From Shinella zoogloeoides (GTDB lineage Bacteria; Pseudomonadota; Alphaproteobacteria; Rhizobiales; Rhizobiaceae), in assembly GCF_033705735.1 (NCBI RefSeq), contig NZ_CP131130.1, positions 3,174,001 to 3,238,000 on the forward strand: a DNA stretch of 64,000 nucleotides, in the 5' to 3' direction. The notes beneath the pieces were generated by a model. The model saw only the letters and a list, made by a program, of their open reading frames with translations, ran no database searches and had not been told where the DNA came from. Position numbers and translations under genes: made by a program. Shown in pieces: positions 37,429-46,856 of this stretch (position 1 is its first letter; every line of letters begins with the position of its first letter).

Positions 37429-39333
37429 TCAGGCCGGGTTCGGGCTTCGGCCCGTCAGTGCTGCCGCTATCTCGTCGAGGATGGCCGGATCGTCGATCGT
37501 CGCCGGCATCTTCCATTCCTCGCCGTCGGCGATCTTCTGCATGGTGCCGCGCAGGATCTTGCCCGAGCGCGTCTTCGGCAGGCGTTTCACGCAGATCGCC
37601 GTCTTGAAGGCCGCGACCGGCCCGATGCGTTCGCGCACGAGGCGCATGACCTCCGCTTCGACCAGCGATGATTCACGTGAAACACCGCTCTTCAGGACGA
37701 GGAAACCCGCCGGCACCTGGCCCTTCACCGCATCCGCGACGCCGATGACGGCGCACTCGGCGACGTCCGGATGGCTGGCGCAGACCTCCTCCATCGCCCC
37801 CGTCGACAGGCGATGGCCGGCAACATTGATGATGTCGTCCGTGCGCGCCATCACGAAGACATAGCCGTCGTCGTCGACATAGCCGGCATCCGCCGTCTTG
37901 TAGTAGCCGGGGAATTCCGAAAGGCAGGCCGCGCGAAACCGCTCGTCGGCCTTCCAGAAGGTCGGCAGGCAACCCGGGGGGAGGGGAAGCCTGATGGCGA
38001 TATTGCCGAGCGTGCCGGGCGGCACCGGATGGCCGGCATCGTCCAGCACATGCAGTTCATAGCCCGGCATGGGCACGGTGGGCGAGCCGTGCTTCACGGG
38101 CAGCCGGCCGAGGCCGAGCGGATTGCCGACGATGGCCCAGCCCGTTTCCGTCTGCCACCAGTGATCGATGACCGGAACGCCCAGCACCTTTTCAGCCCAT
38201 TGCACCGTATCCGGATCGGCCCGCTCGCCGGCAAGGAACAGCGCCCGCAGGCTGGAGAGATCATGGCGCTTCACGAGCGCGCCGTCCGGGTCTTCCTTGC
38301 GGATCGCCCGGAAGGCGGTCGGCGCGGTGAAAAGCACCGATACCCGATAGTCCTCGACGACACGCCAGAAGGCGCCGGCATCCGGCGTGCCGACCGGCTT
38401 GCCCTCGTAGAGCACCGTCGTGCTGCCGTTGAGAAGCGGCGCATAGACGATGTAGGAATGCCCGACGACCCAGCCGATATCGGACGCCGCCCAGTAGACC
38501 TCGCCGGGCTCGATCCCGTAGAGCGCGCGCATCGACCAGGCGAGGGCGACCATGTGGCCGCCATTGTCACGGATGACACCCTTCGGCTGGCCGGTCGTGC
38601 CGGACGTATAGAGGATATAGAGCGGATCGGTCGCCTTGAGCGGAGCGCAGGGCACCGCTCGCCCCTCGGCCGCCGCCAGCGCCGGGCCGAGGTCCACATC
38701 CCGGCCGTCCCTCAGTTCGGCCGCCAGTTCCGGCCGCTGCAGCACGAGGCAGCGCTCCGGCTTGTGCCGGGCAAGGTCGATGGCGGCATCGAGCAGAGGC
38801 TTGTAGGCGACCACCCGGTTCGGCTCGATGCCGCAGCTTGCCGAAACGATCAGCTTCGCCGCGCAATCGTCGATGCGCGCGGCCAGCTCGCTCGCCGCGA
38901 AGCCGCCGAAAACCACCGAATGGATCGCCCCGATGCGCGCGCAGGCGAGCATGGCGAAAATCGCCTCGGGGATCATCGGCATATAGAGAATGACGCGGTC
39001 GCCCTTGACGATGCCCTGATCGGCGAGCACCGCCGCCATGGCATTCACATGGGTGAGCAGCTCGCCATAGCTGTAGCGCGCCTTCCGGCCGGTGACGGGG
39101 CTGTCATAGATCAGCGCCGGCTGGTCGCCGCGCCCGGCGGCCACATGCCGGTCCACGCAATTGTGACAGGTATTGCCCACCGCATCGGGAAACCAGTGGC
39201 CGTAGACGCCTTGCGCGGCATCGAAGATTTCCGTCGGCTCGGTGAACCAGTCGATGGCCCGGGCGAGCGCGGCCCAGTGAGCCTCGGGATCGGCCTGCCA
39301 GGCACGATAGATCTCGGCATAGGTCTTCTGCAT
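37429..39333 (-). CDS. prpE: Propionyl-CoA synthetase
   Basis: PrpE activates propionate to propionyl-CoA via propionyl-AMP. The 634-residue protein is an AMP-forming synthetase: YTSGTTGQPKGVIRDNGGHM (A3), VIDHWWQTETGWAIVGNPLG (A5), DDIINVAGHRLSTGAME (A7/A8) and the Lys of TRSGKILRGTMQ. It differs from AcsA in the GWAIVGNP segment and matches PrpE. ATG 39333 has AGGAGG upstream. A parS site (37669-37684) lies inside the coding sequence near the 3' end, encoding Val-Ser-Arg-Glu-Ser. It probably arose from the same family as the nearby acsA, but the two are only distantly similar. yggS lies on the same strand upstream. Confidence 0.93.
   Translation of the reverse strand: MQKTYAEIYRAWQADPEAHWAALARAIDWFTEPTEIFDAAQGVYGHWFPDAVGNTCHNCVDRHVAAGRGDQPALIYDSPVTGRKARYSYGELLTHVNAMAAVLADQGIVKGDRVILYMPMIPEAIFAMLACARIGAIHSVVFGGFAASELAARIDDCAAKLIVSASCGIEPNRVVAYKPLLDAAIDLARHKPERCLVLQRPELAAELRDGRDVDLGPALAAAEGRAVPCAPLKATDPLYILYTSGTTGQPKGVIRDNGGHMVALAWSMRALYGIEPGEVYWAASDIGWVVGHSYIVYAPLLNGSTTVLYEGKPVGTPDAGAFWRVVEDYRVSVLFTAPTAFRAIRKEDPDGALVKRHDLSSLRALFLAGERADPDTVQWAEKVLGVPVIDHWWQTETGWAIVGNPLGLGRLPVKHGSPTVPMPGYELHVLDDAGHPVPPGTLGNIAIRLPLPPGCLPTFWKADERFRAACLSEFPGYYKTADAGYVDDDGYVFVMARTDDIINVAGHRLSTGAMEEVCASHPDVAECAVIGVADAVKGQVPAGFLVLKSGVSRESSLVEAEVMRLVRERIGPVAAFKTAICVKRLPKTRSGKILRGTMQKIADGEEWKMPATIDDPAILDEIAAALTGRSPNPA
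37669..37684. other. parS site within prpE
   Basis: TGATTCACGTGAAACA, one mismatch to the consensus. It is read on the - strand as codons for Val-Ser-Arg-Glu-Ser. About 16 kb left of oriC. Confidence 0.85.
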
Positions 39334-39465
39334 CGCATCCTCCTTGCCGGCCGCCGGGCGGCCGGTTCCTCCGAAGGGAAGAATAGGAGAGGGCGGCCTT
39401 TCCGCAAAGCCAGACGAAAGCCTGAGACGGCAAGCCCCGGCCTTGCCCTTCGTCAAAAGGAAGGA

Positions 39466-40125
39466 TCAGCGCGTGCCAAAAATCGCCGAGCCGACACGCA
39501 CGCTGGTCGCACCGAAACCGATGGCGACCTCGTAGTCGCCGGACATGCCCATGGAAAGCTTGTCGAGATTGCACCGGCCGGCCAGCTTGGCGAGCAGGGC
39601 GAAATGCGGACCCGGATTCTCGTCGGCCGGCGGAATGCACATCAGGCCCTCGACGGTGAGGCCGAGCTCCTCGCGGCAGAAGGCGACGAAAGCGACCGTA
39701 TCGTCCGGCGCGATGCCGGCCTTCTGCGGTTCGAGCCCCGTATTGACCTGGACATAGAGCCGCAGCGCCCGGCCCTGCCGCTTCATCTCCTCGGCGATCG
39801 CGCGGGCGATCTTCTCCCGGTCGACCGTCTCGATGACGTCAAAAAGCGCCACGGCCTCCGCCGTCTTGTTGGATTGCAGCGGGCCGATCAGGTGCAGCTC
39901 GATGCCGGCGGTCTCGGCGCGAAGTTCCGGCCACTTGCCCTGCGCTTCCTGCACGCGGTTCTCGCCGAAGACGCGCTGACCCGCCGCGATGGCCGGGCGG
40001 ATGGCCTCGGCATCGAAGGTCTTCGACACGGCCACCAGCGTCACCGCTTCCGGCTTGCGGCCCGCTTCGCTTGCGGCCTTGCCCATCCGGCTGCGAACAT
40101 CTTCGAGACGATCCTGAAGGTCCAT
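39466..40125 (-). CDS. YggS-family PLP-binding protein (PLPBP/PROSC)
   Basis: PLPBP proteins bind pyridoxal 5'-phosphate and keep B6 levels balanced, without a known catalytic role. The 219-residue protein has the alanine-racemase-like barrel: VTLVAVSKTF holds the PLP Lys, GENRVQEAQGKWPEL and HLIGPLQSNKT (instead of usual LxGxLQxNK) the surrounding motifs, and LSMGMSGDYEVAIGFGATSVRVGSAIFG the phosphate-binding end. ATG 40125 has GGAGAG upstream. The much longer frame that continues over leuS is a shadow. It is divergent from leuS across about 170 bases. Confidence 0.94.
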   Translation of the reverse strand: MDLQDRLEDVRSRMGKAASEAGRKPEAVTLVAVSKTFDAEAIRPAIAAGQRVFGENRVQEAQGKWPELRAETAGIELHLIGPLQSNKTAEAVALFDVIETVDREKIARAIAEEMKRQGRALRLYVQVNTGLEPQKAGIAPDDTVAFVAFCREELGLTVEGLMCIPPADENPGPHFALLAKLAGRCNLDKLSMGMSGDYEVAIGFGATSVRVGSAIFGTR

Positions 40126-40299
40126 GGTCACTCTCCATCGGCTATGACGCCCCGGACCTAGCGAAATCGGCGCCGCTTGCCAAGCGCGGCCCGGAAAACT
40201 TGACGCTCCGGCGGTTTCATGATGAAGGTCTCGGCACCATATTCGCATGGGCGGATCGCCCGCCAAGACCTCCAAAAGACTCCCGGAAACATCAAAGAC

Positions 40300-42930
40300 A
40301 TGGCCACCGAACGTTACAATCCGCGCGATGCCGAGCCCCGCTGGCAGGCAAAATGGAACGACGAGAACGTCTTCCTCACCAAGAACGACGACCCGCGCGA
40401 GAAGTACTACGTCCTCGAGATGTTCCCCTATCCCTCGGGCCGCATCCATATGGGCCATGTGCGCAACTACGCCATGGGCGACGTGGTCGCCCGCTACAAG
40501 CGCGCGCGCGGCTACAACGTGCTGCACCCGATGGGCTGGGACGCTTTCGGCATGCCCGCCGAGAACGCCGCCATGCAGAACAAGGTCCACCCGAAGGGCT
40601 GGACCTACGAAAACATCGCGACGATGCGCAAGCAGCTCAAGTCCATGGGCCTGTCGCTCGACTGGTCGCGCGAATTCGCCACCTGCGACGTCGAATACTA
40701 TCATCGCCAGCAGCACCTCTTCCTCGATTTCCTGGAAAAGGGCCTCGTCTACCGCAAGCAGTCCAAGGTGAACTGGGACCCGGTCGACCACACGGTTCTC
40801 GCCAATGAGCAGGTCATCGATGGCCGCGGCTGGCGCTCGGGCGCGCTCGTCGAGCAGCGCGAGCTGACGCAGTGGTTCTTCCGGATCACCGATTTCAGCC
40901 AGGACCTGCTCGATTCGCTGGAAACGCTCGACCAGTGGCCGGAAAAGGTCCGGCTGATGCAGAAGAACTGGATCGGCCGCTCGGAAGGCATGCTGGTGCG
41001 CTGGGAAGTCGCCGACGCCGCCGGCCTGACGACCGAAAAGGACGTCACCGTCTATACGACCCGCCCCGACACGCTGTTCGGCGCCTCGTTCCTGGCGATC
41101 TCCGCCGATCATCCGCTGGCGAGGGAAGTCTCGGCGAAGAATCCCGAGATCATGGCCTTCTGCGAGGAATGCCGCCGCGCCGGCACCTCGCTCGCCGCGC
41201 TCGAGACCGCCGAGAAGAAGGGCATGGACACGGGTATCCGCGTCCGCCATCCCTTCGATCCCGCCTGGGAGCTGCCGGTCTATATCGCGAACTTCGTGCT
41301 GATGGACTACGGCACGGGCGCCATCTTCGGCTGCCCCTCCGGCGACCAGCGCGACCTCGACTTCGCCCGTAAATACGACCTGCCGGTCGTACCCGTCGTC
41401 ATGCCGAAGGAAGCGGATGCCGCCACTTTCGCCATTGCCGAGGAAGCCTATGTCGGCGACGGCGTGATGATCAATTCGCGCTTCCTGGATGGCCTTGGCA
41501 CCGAGGAAGCCTTCGAGGAGGTGGCAAAGCGCCTCACCGCCGCAACGCTCGGCAATGCGCCGGTGGGCGAGCGCAAGGTGAACTTCCGCCTGCGCGACTG
41601 GGGCATTTCGCGCCAGCGCTACTGGGGCTGCCCGATCCCGGTCATCCATTGCGACGACTGCGGCGTGGTCCCGGTCCCCAAGGCCGACCTGCCGGTGAAG
41701 CTGCCCGACGACGTCACCTTCGACAAGCCGGGCAACCCGCTCGACCGCCATCCGACCTGGCGCCACGTCGCCTGCCCGCATTGCGGCAAGGACGCCCGCC
41801 GCGAGACGGATACGATGGACACTTTCGTCGATTCCTCGTGGTACTTCGCCCGCTTCACCGCGCCGTGGGAAGACAACCCGACGGATCCCGCCGCCGCCAA
41901 TGCCTGGCTGCCGGTCGATCAATATATCGGCGGCATCGAGCATGCGATCCTGCACCTGCTCTATTCGCGCTTCTTCACCCGCGCCATGCAGGTCGCCGGC
42001 CATCTCGACCTGAAGGAGCCCTTCAAGGGCCTCTTCACGCAGGGCATGGTGGTGCACGAGACCTATAGCCGTGCCATCGACGGCAAGCGCGAATGGATGA
42101 TGCCGGCGGAAATCCGCATCGAGGAAGTCGACGGCAAGCGCCGCGCGACCCATCTCGAATCCGGCGAAGAAATCGCCATCGGCTCCATCGAGAAGATGTC
42201 GAAGTCGAAGAAGAACGTCGTCGACCCGGATGATATCATCGCCTCCTACGGCGCCGATACCGCCCGCTTCTTCGTCCTCTCCGACTCCCCGCCGGACCGT
42301 GACGTCATCTGGTCGGAAGCCGGCGTCGAAGGCGCCCACCGCTTCGTCCAGCGCGTCTGGCGCCTTATCGCCGAAGCCGCCCCGGCCCTCAAGGCAGCCG
42401 AAGCCCGTCCGGGCACACAAGGGGAGGCCCTCGCCGTCTCGCAGGCCGCGCATAAGACGCTGAAGGCCGTGCAGGGCGACTATGACAAGCTCGCCTTCAA
42501 CAAGGCCGTGGCGCGCATCTACGAATTCGTCAATGCGCTCGCCGCGCCGCTGACGACCGCTGCCGCCGGCAAGGCGTCACCTGAGCTTGCCGCCGCACTG
42601 CGCGAGGCCGTGGGCATCCTGATCCGCATCGTCGCCCCGATGACGCCGCATCTTTCGGAAGAATGCTGGCGCGAGATCGGCGGCGAAGGCCTCGTCGCAG
42701 ACACCGCCTGGCCGGCCTATGACGACCGGCTGGTGGCGGAAAACGAGGTCACGCTGCCGGTGCAGATCAACGGCAAGAAGCGCGCGGATTTGACAATCGC
42801 CCGCGACGCAGACCAGAGTGCGGTCGAAGAGGCCGTGCTCGCGCTCGAGGCGGTCCAGGCCGCGCTCGGCGGCCAGAAACCCAAGAAGATCATCGTCGTA
42901 CCGCAGAGGATCGTGAATGTTGTTGTCTGA
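40300..42930 (+). CDS. leuS: Leucyl-tRNA synthetase
   Basis: LeuS charges tRNA-Leu. The 876-residue class-I enzyme has the HIGH-type motif in [20 protein letters not shown] (HMGH), the CP1 editing domain (about residues 225-425), [16 protein letters not shown] and the zinc-binding Cys-x2-Cys pair (CDDCG...CPHCG), and [14 protein letters not shown] (KMSKS). A C-terminal anticodon-binding domain follows. I start at ATG 40300 ([16 protein letters not shown]); the frame is open 81 bases further up. lptE overlaps its 3' end by 14 bases and holA follows, so these three are one operon. Confidence 0.97.
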   Translation: MATERYNPRDAEPRWQAKWNDENVFLTKNDDPREKYYVLEMFPYPSGRIHMGHVRNYAMGDVVARYKRARGYNVLHPMGWDAFGMPAENAAMQNKVHPKGWTYENIATMRKQLKSMGLSLDWSREFATCDVEYYHRQQHLFLDFLEKGLVYRKQSKVNWDPVDHTVLANEQVIDGRGWRSGALVEQRELTQWFFRITDFSQDLLDSLETLDQWPEKVRLMQKNWIGRSEGMLVRWEVADAAGLTTEKDVTVYTTRPDTLFGASFLAISADHPLAREVSAKNPEIMAFCEECRRAGTSLAALETAEKKGMDTGIRVRHPFDPAWELPVYIANFVLMDYGTGAIFGCPSGDQRDLDFARKYDLPVVPVVMPKEADAATFAIAEEAYVGDGVMINSRFLDGLGTEEAFEEVAKRLTAATLGNAPVGERKVNFRLRDWGISRQRYWGCPIPVIHCDDCGVVPVPKADLPVKLPDDVTFDKPGNPLDRHPTWRHVACPHCGKDARRETDTMDTFVDSSWYFARFTAPWEDNPTDPAAANAWLPVDQYIGGIEHAILHLLYSRFFTRAMQVAGHLDLKEPFKGLFTQGMVVHETYSRAIDGKREWMMPAEIRIEEVDGKRRATHLESGEEIAIGSIEKMSKSKKNVVDPDDIIASYGADTARFFVLSDSPPDRDVIWSEAGVEGAHRFVQRVWRLIAEAAPALKAAEARPGTQGEALAVSQAAHKTLKAVQGDYDKLAFNKAVARIYEFVNALAAPLTTAAAGKASPELAAALREAVGILIRIVAPMTPHLSEECWREIGGEGLVADTAWPAYDDRLVAENEVTLPVQINGKKRADLTIARDADQSAVEEAVLALEAVQAALGGQKPKKIIVVPQRIVNVVV

Positions 42931-43441
42931 CGGAACCGGCCTCTCGCGGCTCGCCAGGGTGCTTGCCGGCGTCGCCCTTGCCGGCGTGCTCGCTGGCTGC
43001 CAGGTGCGGCCGCTCTATTCCACCGCGGCGGGAACGGAAGGCAAGCTCGCCTCCGTCTCGATCTCCGAGGCGACCTCCCGCGTCGAGCAGCAGGTCCGCA
43101 ACGACCTGATCTTCTTCTTCGGCGGTGGCGCGGGCGAAGCACAGAACCCGGTCTATCATCTCGAGATGGACGTCAGCATCCGCACCGTCGGCGTCCTGAA
43201 CGACGCCACCCGCGACACGGCCCGCGCCGGGCGCGTGACTGTCTCGGCGGACTACAATCTCACCAAGGCCGACACCGGTGAAACGCTCGCCTCCGGCAAG
43301 CGCTCCGCCGTCGCCATGGTCGATTTCCCGACCCAGGAATTCGCCAAGCTGCGTGCCATCCGCGATGCGGAAAATCGTGGTGCCCGGGAACTCGCCGAAC
43401 TGATCCGCGCGGACGTCGCCTCGGCGCTCGCCCGCCGCTGA
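42917..43441 (+). CDS. lptE: LPS assembly lipoprotein LptE
   Basis: LptE is the outer-membrane lipoprotein that plugs the LptD barrel during lipopolysaccharide insertion. The 174-residue protein has a lipoprotein signal ending in the lipobox LAGC ([16 protein letters not shown], Cys about residue 28), then an alpha/beta domain of LptE type with repeated beta strands ([26 protein letters not shown]). The ATG overlaps leuS by 14 bases and the stop is 7 bases before holA. The leuS-lptE-holA order is the standard bacterial arrangement and supports the call, since sequence similarity in this family is low. Confidence 0.88.
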   Translation: MLLSDGTGLSRLARVLAGVALAGVLAGCQVRPLYSTAAGTEGKLASVSISEATSRVEQQVRNDLIFFFGGGAGEAQNPVYHLEMDVSIRTVGVLNDATRDTARAGRVTVSADYNLTKADTGETLASGKRSAVAMVDFPTQEFAKLRAIRDAENRGARELAELIRADVASALARR

Positions 43442-43448
43442 AACGCCG

Positions 43449-44483
43449 ATGGCTGAAGTCAAGTCGCACGAGTTCGACGCTTTCGTGAAACGCAAGCCTC
43501 TGCCCGTGCGGCTCTTTCTGGTTTACGGACCGGATCGCGGCCTCGTTTCCGAACGGGCCGCGGCGCTCGCCGCCGCGAGCGGTGTCGATCTCGACGATGC
43601 CTTCTCCATCGTGAAGCTGGACGCCGGCGAAGTCGGCAACCAGCCGGGCCGTCTCGTCGATGAGATGAATGCCATCGGCCTTTTCGGCGGCGACCGGCTT
43701 GTCTGGATCCGCAATGCCGGCAGCGAAAAGGGCATTTCCGATGGGCTCGATATTCTCGCCCGAATGCCCCCCGGCCCCTCCACGCTCATCATCGAGGCCG
43801 GTGACCTGAAGAAAGGCGCCGCGCTCCGCAAGGCCGCCGAATCCTCTTCACAAGCTGTCGCCATCGCCTGCTATGCCGATGACGGACGCGCCCTGCAGGC
43901 CTTGATCGACCAGGAGCTCGCCGCCGAGGGGCTGCGGATCTCGCCCGCGGCGCGCGAGCGCCTCGTCGAGACCATCGGCGGCGACCGGCTGGCTTCCCGC
44001 AACGAACTGCGCAAACTTGCCCTCTACTGCCGCGGCAAGGCTCTCGTCGAGGAGCAGGACGTGGAGGAAATCGTCGGCGATGCCAGTGCAATCTCCACGG
44101 ACGATGCGGTCGACGCGGTTCTCAAGGGCGACCGCGAGGGCTTCATGCATGCGGTCCAGAAGATCGTCTCGTCGAAGACCCCGGTCTTCCTCGTTCTGCA
44201 GGGATGTCTTCGCCAGTTCCAGCTTCTGGAACTGATGCGCGCCGAAATGGATGAAAAGCGCGCTCCCGCCGCCCAGGCCATGGCGACGCTCGGCCGCCAC
44301 CTGCATTTCCGCCGCAAGCCGATCGTGGAAAATGCCCTGAAAAGCTGGACGGGGCCGGCCATTCGCCGGGAAACCCAGCGCCTCCAGGCCGCCATCCTGC
44401 AAAGCCGCCAGCGCCCGGCGCTGGAAGACACGATCGCCATGCAGACCATGCTGGCAACCGTGCTGCAATCGGCGCGCCGATGA
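43449..44483 (+). CDS. holA: DNA polymerase III subunit delta
   Basis: HolA is the clamp-loader subunit that opens the beta clamp. The 344-residue protein has family length and the N-terminal pattern SHEFDAFVKRKPLPVRLFLVYGPDRGLVSERAAAL, a degenerate nucleotide-binding region followed by the lid and collar domains; the NELRKLALYCRGKALVEEQDVEEIVG motif marks the lid domain. It is expressed with leuS-lptE. The gene ends 15 bases before the convergent parB stop, a tight convergent junction without an obvious terminator. Nothing unusual. Confidence 0.9.
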   Translation: MAEVKSHEFDAFVKRKPLPVRLFLVYGPDRGLVSERAAALAAASGVDLDDAFSIVKLDAGEVGNQPGRLVDEMNAIGLFGGDRLVWIRNAGSEKGISDGLDILARMPPGPSTLIIEAGDLKKGAALRKAAESSSQAVAIACYADDGRALQALIDQELAAEGLRISPAARERLVETIGGDRLASRNELRKLALYCRGKALVEEQDVEEIVGDASAISTDDAVDAVLKGDREGFMHAVQKIVSSKTPVFLVLQGCLRQFQLLELMRAEMDEKRAPAAQAMATLGRHLHFRRKPIVENALKSWTGPAIRRETQRLQAAILQSRQRPALEDTIAMQTMLATVLQSARR

Positions 44484-44498
44484 ATCCGGCTAAATAAA

Positions 44499-45389
44499 TC
44501 AGCGCCGTTCGAGAAGCCGGCAGATTTCCTCAAGCTGCTCCAGCGTCTTATAAGCGATGCGCAGATGCCCGCCATTGCCCTTGTGGTTCACGCTCACTTC
44601 AAGGCCCAGGACATCCGTCAGCGTGCGCTCCAGCGCAAGCGTATCGGCATCCTTCTCTTCCTTCCGCGGCGTCTGCCCATGGTTCGGATCGCCTTGCGAC
44701 TTGATGTCGTTCTGGGCCAACCGCTCCGCATCGCGAACGGACATGCCCTTGGCAACGACCGCCTTGGCAAGCGCAACCGGATCGGAAGTCGGAATCAACG
44801 CGCGCGCATGGCCGGCCGAAAGCGTGCCCGATGCCAGCATTTCACGCACCGGATCCGGCAGCTTCAACAGGCGCAGGCTGTTTGCCACATGGCTGCGGCT
44901 CTTGCCGATGATCTCGCCAAGATCGTTCTGCGTATAGCCGTGATCGGCGATCAGCAGCTCGTAACCCATTGCTTCTTCAAGCGGATTGAGGTCCGAACGC
45001 TGCACGTTCTCCACGATGGCGATTTCCAGCGCCGTGCGGTCGTCGACGTCACGAATGATCACCGGAATCTCGATCAACCCGGCGAGCTGCGCCGCGCGCC
45101 ACCGGCGCTCGCCGGCAATGATCTCATAGCGGCTGTCCGCCGTGGTGCGCACCACGACCGGCTGGACGATGCCGTGCTGGCGGATCGACGAAGCGAGATC
45201 CTGCAGTTCCGATTCGTCGAAGTAACGACGCGGGTTGCGCGGGTTGCGGCCAACGAACTCGATGGGAACCAGCCGATCGGGATTGACCGCCGGCGCCGCG
45301 CCGATATCGGCGGCGGGAAGCTGGTCCATTTCACCGATCAGGGCTGCAAGCCCGCGGCCAAGGCGCCGCTTCGAGTTGTCTTCGTTCAT
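44499..45389 (-). CDS. parB: Chromosome-partitioning protein ParB
   Basis: ParB is the CTP-dependent clamp that loads at parS and spreads over the origin region. The 296-residue protein opens with the ParA-interacting KRRLGRGLAALIGEM, then the CTPase fold (ESELQDLASSIRQHGIVQPVVVR, ENVQRSDLNPLEEA and box GERRWRAAQLAG with the Arg-rich motif), the HTH (GYTQNDLGEIIGKSRSHVANSLRLLKLP) that reads parS, and a C-terminal dimerisation domain. ATG 45389 starts the conserved part; GTG 45398 is possible. It follows parA by 24 bases. Six parS sites are in this window. Confidence 0.97.
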   Translation of the reverse strand: MNEDNSKRRLGRGLAALIGEMDQLPAADIGAAPAVNPDRLVPIEFVGRNPRNPRRYFDESELQDLASSIRQHGIVQPVVVRTTADSRYEIIAGERRWRAAQLAGLIEIPVIIRDVDDRTALEIAIVENVQRSDLNPLEEAMGYELLIADHGYTQNDLGEIIGKSRSHVANSLRLLKLPDPVREMLASGTLSAGHARALIPTSDPVALAKAVVAKGMSVRDAERLAQNDIKSQGDPNHGQTPRKEEKDADTLALERTLTDVLGLEVSVNHKGNGGHLRIAYKTLEQLEEICRLLERR

Positions 45390-45413
45390 CGATTCCACTC
45401 ACAGATACTGGTT

Positions 45414-46208
45414 TCAGGCAGCCTTGCGCTGCCTTTCCCGCTGGATCACCTCGGAGGCGAGCTGAAGATAGGCTTGGCTTCCGGCGCATTTGAGATCGTA
45501 GAGGATCGCCGGCTTGCCATAGGAGGGCGCCTCGGAAACGCGGACATTGCGCGGAATGAGCGTGTGATAGACCTTCTCGCCGAGATGGGTACGGACGTCG
45601 TTGACCACCTGCTGCGCCAGATTGTTGCGCGAGTCGAACATGGTCAGAACGATGCCCTGGATATCGAGGCGCGGATTGACCGTCCGGCGGACTTGGTCGA
45701 CGGTCTCCAGCAACTGGCTGAGGCCTTCCAGCGCGAAGAACTCGCATTGCAGCGGCACGAGCACCGAATGAGCCGCCGCCAGCGCGTTCATCGTCAGGAG
45801 ATTGAAGGACGGTGGGCAATCGACGAGCACGTAAGAGTAAGACAGCGCATCGGCCGCCGCCAGCGCCCGCTTAAGGCGGAAGACACGGTCATTATGCTGG
45901 GCAATCTCCATTTCGATGCCGAGCAGGTCCATGGTCGAGGGAATGATCGAAAGGTTCGGCACTGCCGTTTGGAGGACGGTGTCGGCCACGCTATGGCTGC
46001 CGATCAGCAGGTCATAGGACGACAATTCGCGGCTGCGACGGTCGATTCCGAGCCCCGTGCTGGCATTTCCCTGCGGATCGAGATCGACGATGAGCACTCG
46101 TTCGCCGATTGCGGCAAGCGCGGTCGCCAGATTGATGGCAGTCGTCGTCTTGCCGACGCCACCCTTCTGGTTCGCGATGGTAATGATCCGGTTCTTCTCG
46201 CCTATCAT
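45414..46208 (-). CDS. parA: Chromosome-partitioning ATPase ParA
   Basis: ParA is the Walker-type ATPase that moves ParB-parS complexes, separating replicated origins. The 264-residue protein has the deviant Walker A motif IANQKGGVGKTTTAINLATA with the signature Lys in KGGVGKTT, the Walker A' VLIVDLDPQGNASTGLG and the DCPPSFNLLTMNAL switch. ATG 46208 (MIGEKNRIITI) is the usual start; TTG 46220 would add four residues and touches rsmG. It lies between parB and rsmG in the rsmG-parA-parB arrangement typical of bacterial origins. Confidence 0.97.
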   Translation of the reverse strand: MIGEKNRIITIANQKGGVGKTTTAINLATALAAIGERVLIVDLDPQGNASTGLGIDRRSRELSSYDLLIGSHSVADTVLQTAVPNLSIIPSTMDLLGIEMEIAQHNDRVFRLKRALAAADALSYSYVLVDCPPSFNLLTMNALAAAHSVLVPLQCEFFALEGLSQLLETVDQVRRTVNPRLDIQGIVLTMFDSRNNLAQQVVNDVRTHLGEKVYHTLIPRNVRVSEAPSYGKPAILYDLKCAGSQAYLQLASEVIQRERQRKAA

Positions 46209-46220
46209 GGACGCCGCCAA

Positions 46221-46856
46221 TCACTGAGGTTTGCGCGAAAGCTTCGAAAGTTCGAGCACGACCGAATCCGGCTCGACGATACTGGCGTGTTTTACCAGAT
46301 CGAATCTCCACCGACCAAGCGCTTTATCGATCTCCCGCTGGTAATCCCGCCCTTTGTGCAGGAAGAACCGCAGATCCGGATTGCGCTCCGCCCAGGGAAA
46401 ACCGAATTCCATCAGCAGATCGAGATCCGCCAGGGCACGGGCGGAGATGGCATCGCAGCGTTCGATCGCCGCCGGTGCTTCCTCGATTCGAATCGCGTGG
46501 ACGGATGCGCGCGCGCCGGTTTCCAGAATGGCGGTCCTCAGAAAAGCAGCCTTCTTGTTGTTGCTCTCCACGAGATAAACCCATCCATCACCTTCGCCCG
46601 CCAGCAGAATGCCCGTGACGATGCCCGGAAAGCCGCCACCGCTGCCGAGATCGACCCACTGGCGCGGCCCGGGAGAGAGGGCGTAGATTTGTACGCTGTC
46701 GATGATATGCCGGTTCCACGCCTCGGACAGGGTAGACGGGGCCACCAGATTGATGGCCTTTGCCCATTTCTTGAAAAGCGCAACAAAGCTGTGCAGCCTG
46801 TCCACAGTTTCACGTGAAACATTCAGGCCACTCAATTCGCGAGGCAGGGTATTCAT
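46221..46856 (-). CDS. rsmG: 16S rRNA (guanine(527)-N(7))-methyltransferase
   Basis: RsmG (GidB) methylates G527 of 16S rRNA. The 211-residue protein has the SAM motif [18 protein letters not shown] and the family-specific [16 protein letters not shown], both diagnostic. A parS site is embedded in its 5' end: 46806-46821 reads out as Val-Ser-Arg-Glu-Thr (residues about 12-16). It lies in the classical mnmG-rsmG-parA-parB order, with a 4-base overlap with mnmG. Loss of RsmG gives low-level streptomycin resistance in other bacteria. Confidence 0.96.
   Translation of the reverse strand: MNTLPRELSGLNVSRETVDRLHSFVALFKKWAKAINLVAPSTLSEAWNRHIIDSVQIYALSPGPRQWVDLGSGGGFPGIVTGILLAGEGDGWVYLVESNNKKAAFLRTAILETGARASVHAIRIEEAPAAIERCDAISARALADLDLLMEFGFPWAERNPDLRFFLHKGRDYQREIDKALGRWRFDLVKHASIVEPDSVVLELSKLSRKPQ
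46806..46821. other. parS site within rsmG
   Basis: AGTTTCACGTGAAACA, identical to the consensus except the first base. It is read as Val-Ser-Arg-Glu-Thr on the - strand, about 6.5 kb left of oriC. Confidence 0.9.

Noticed and set aside
40126..42453. Long open - frame upstream of yggS, over leuS
   Set aside because: The homology to PLPBP begins only at 40125. The rest is antisense to leuS and shows no domain.
44565..46817. 750-codon + frame across parB, parA and rsmG
   Set aside because: Antisense to three certain genes; no conserved motif, no ribosome-binding site at its start.
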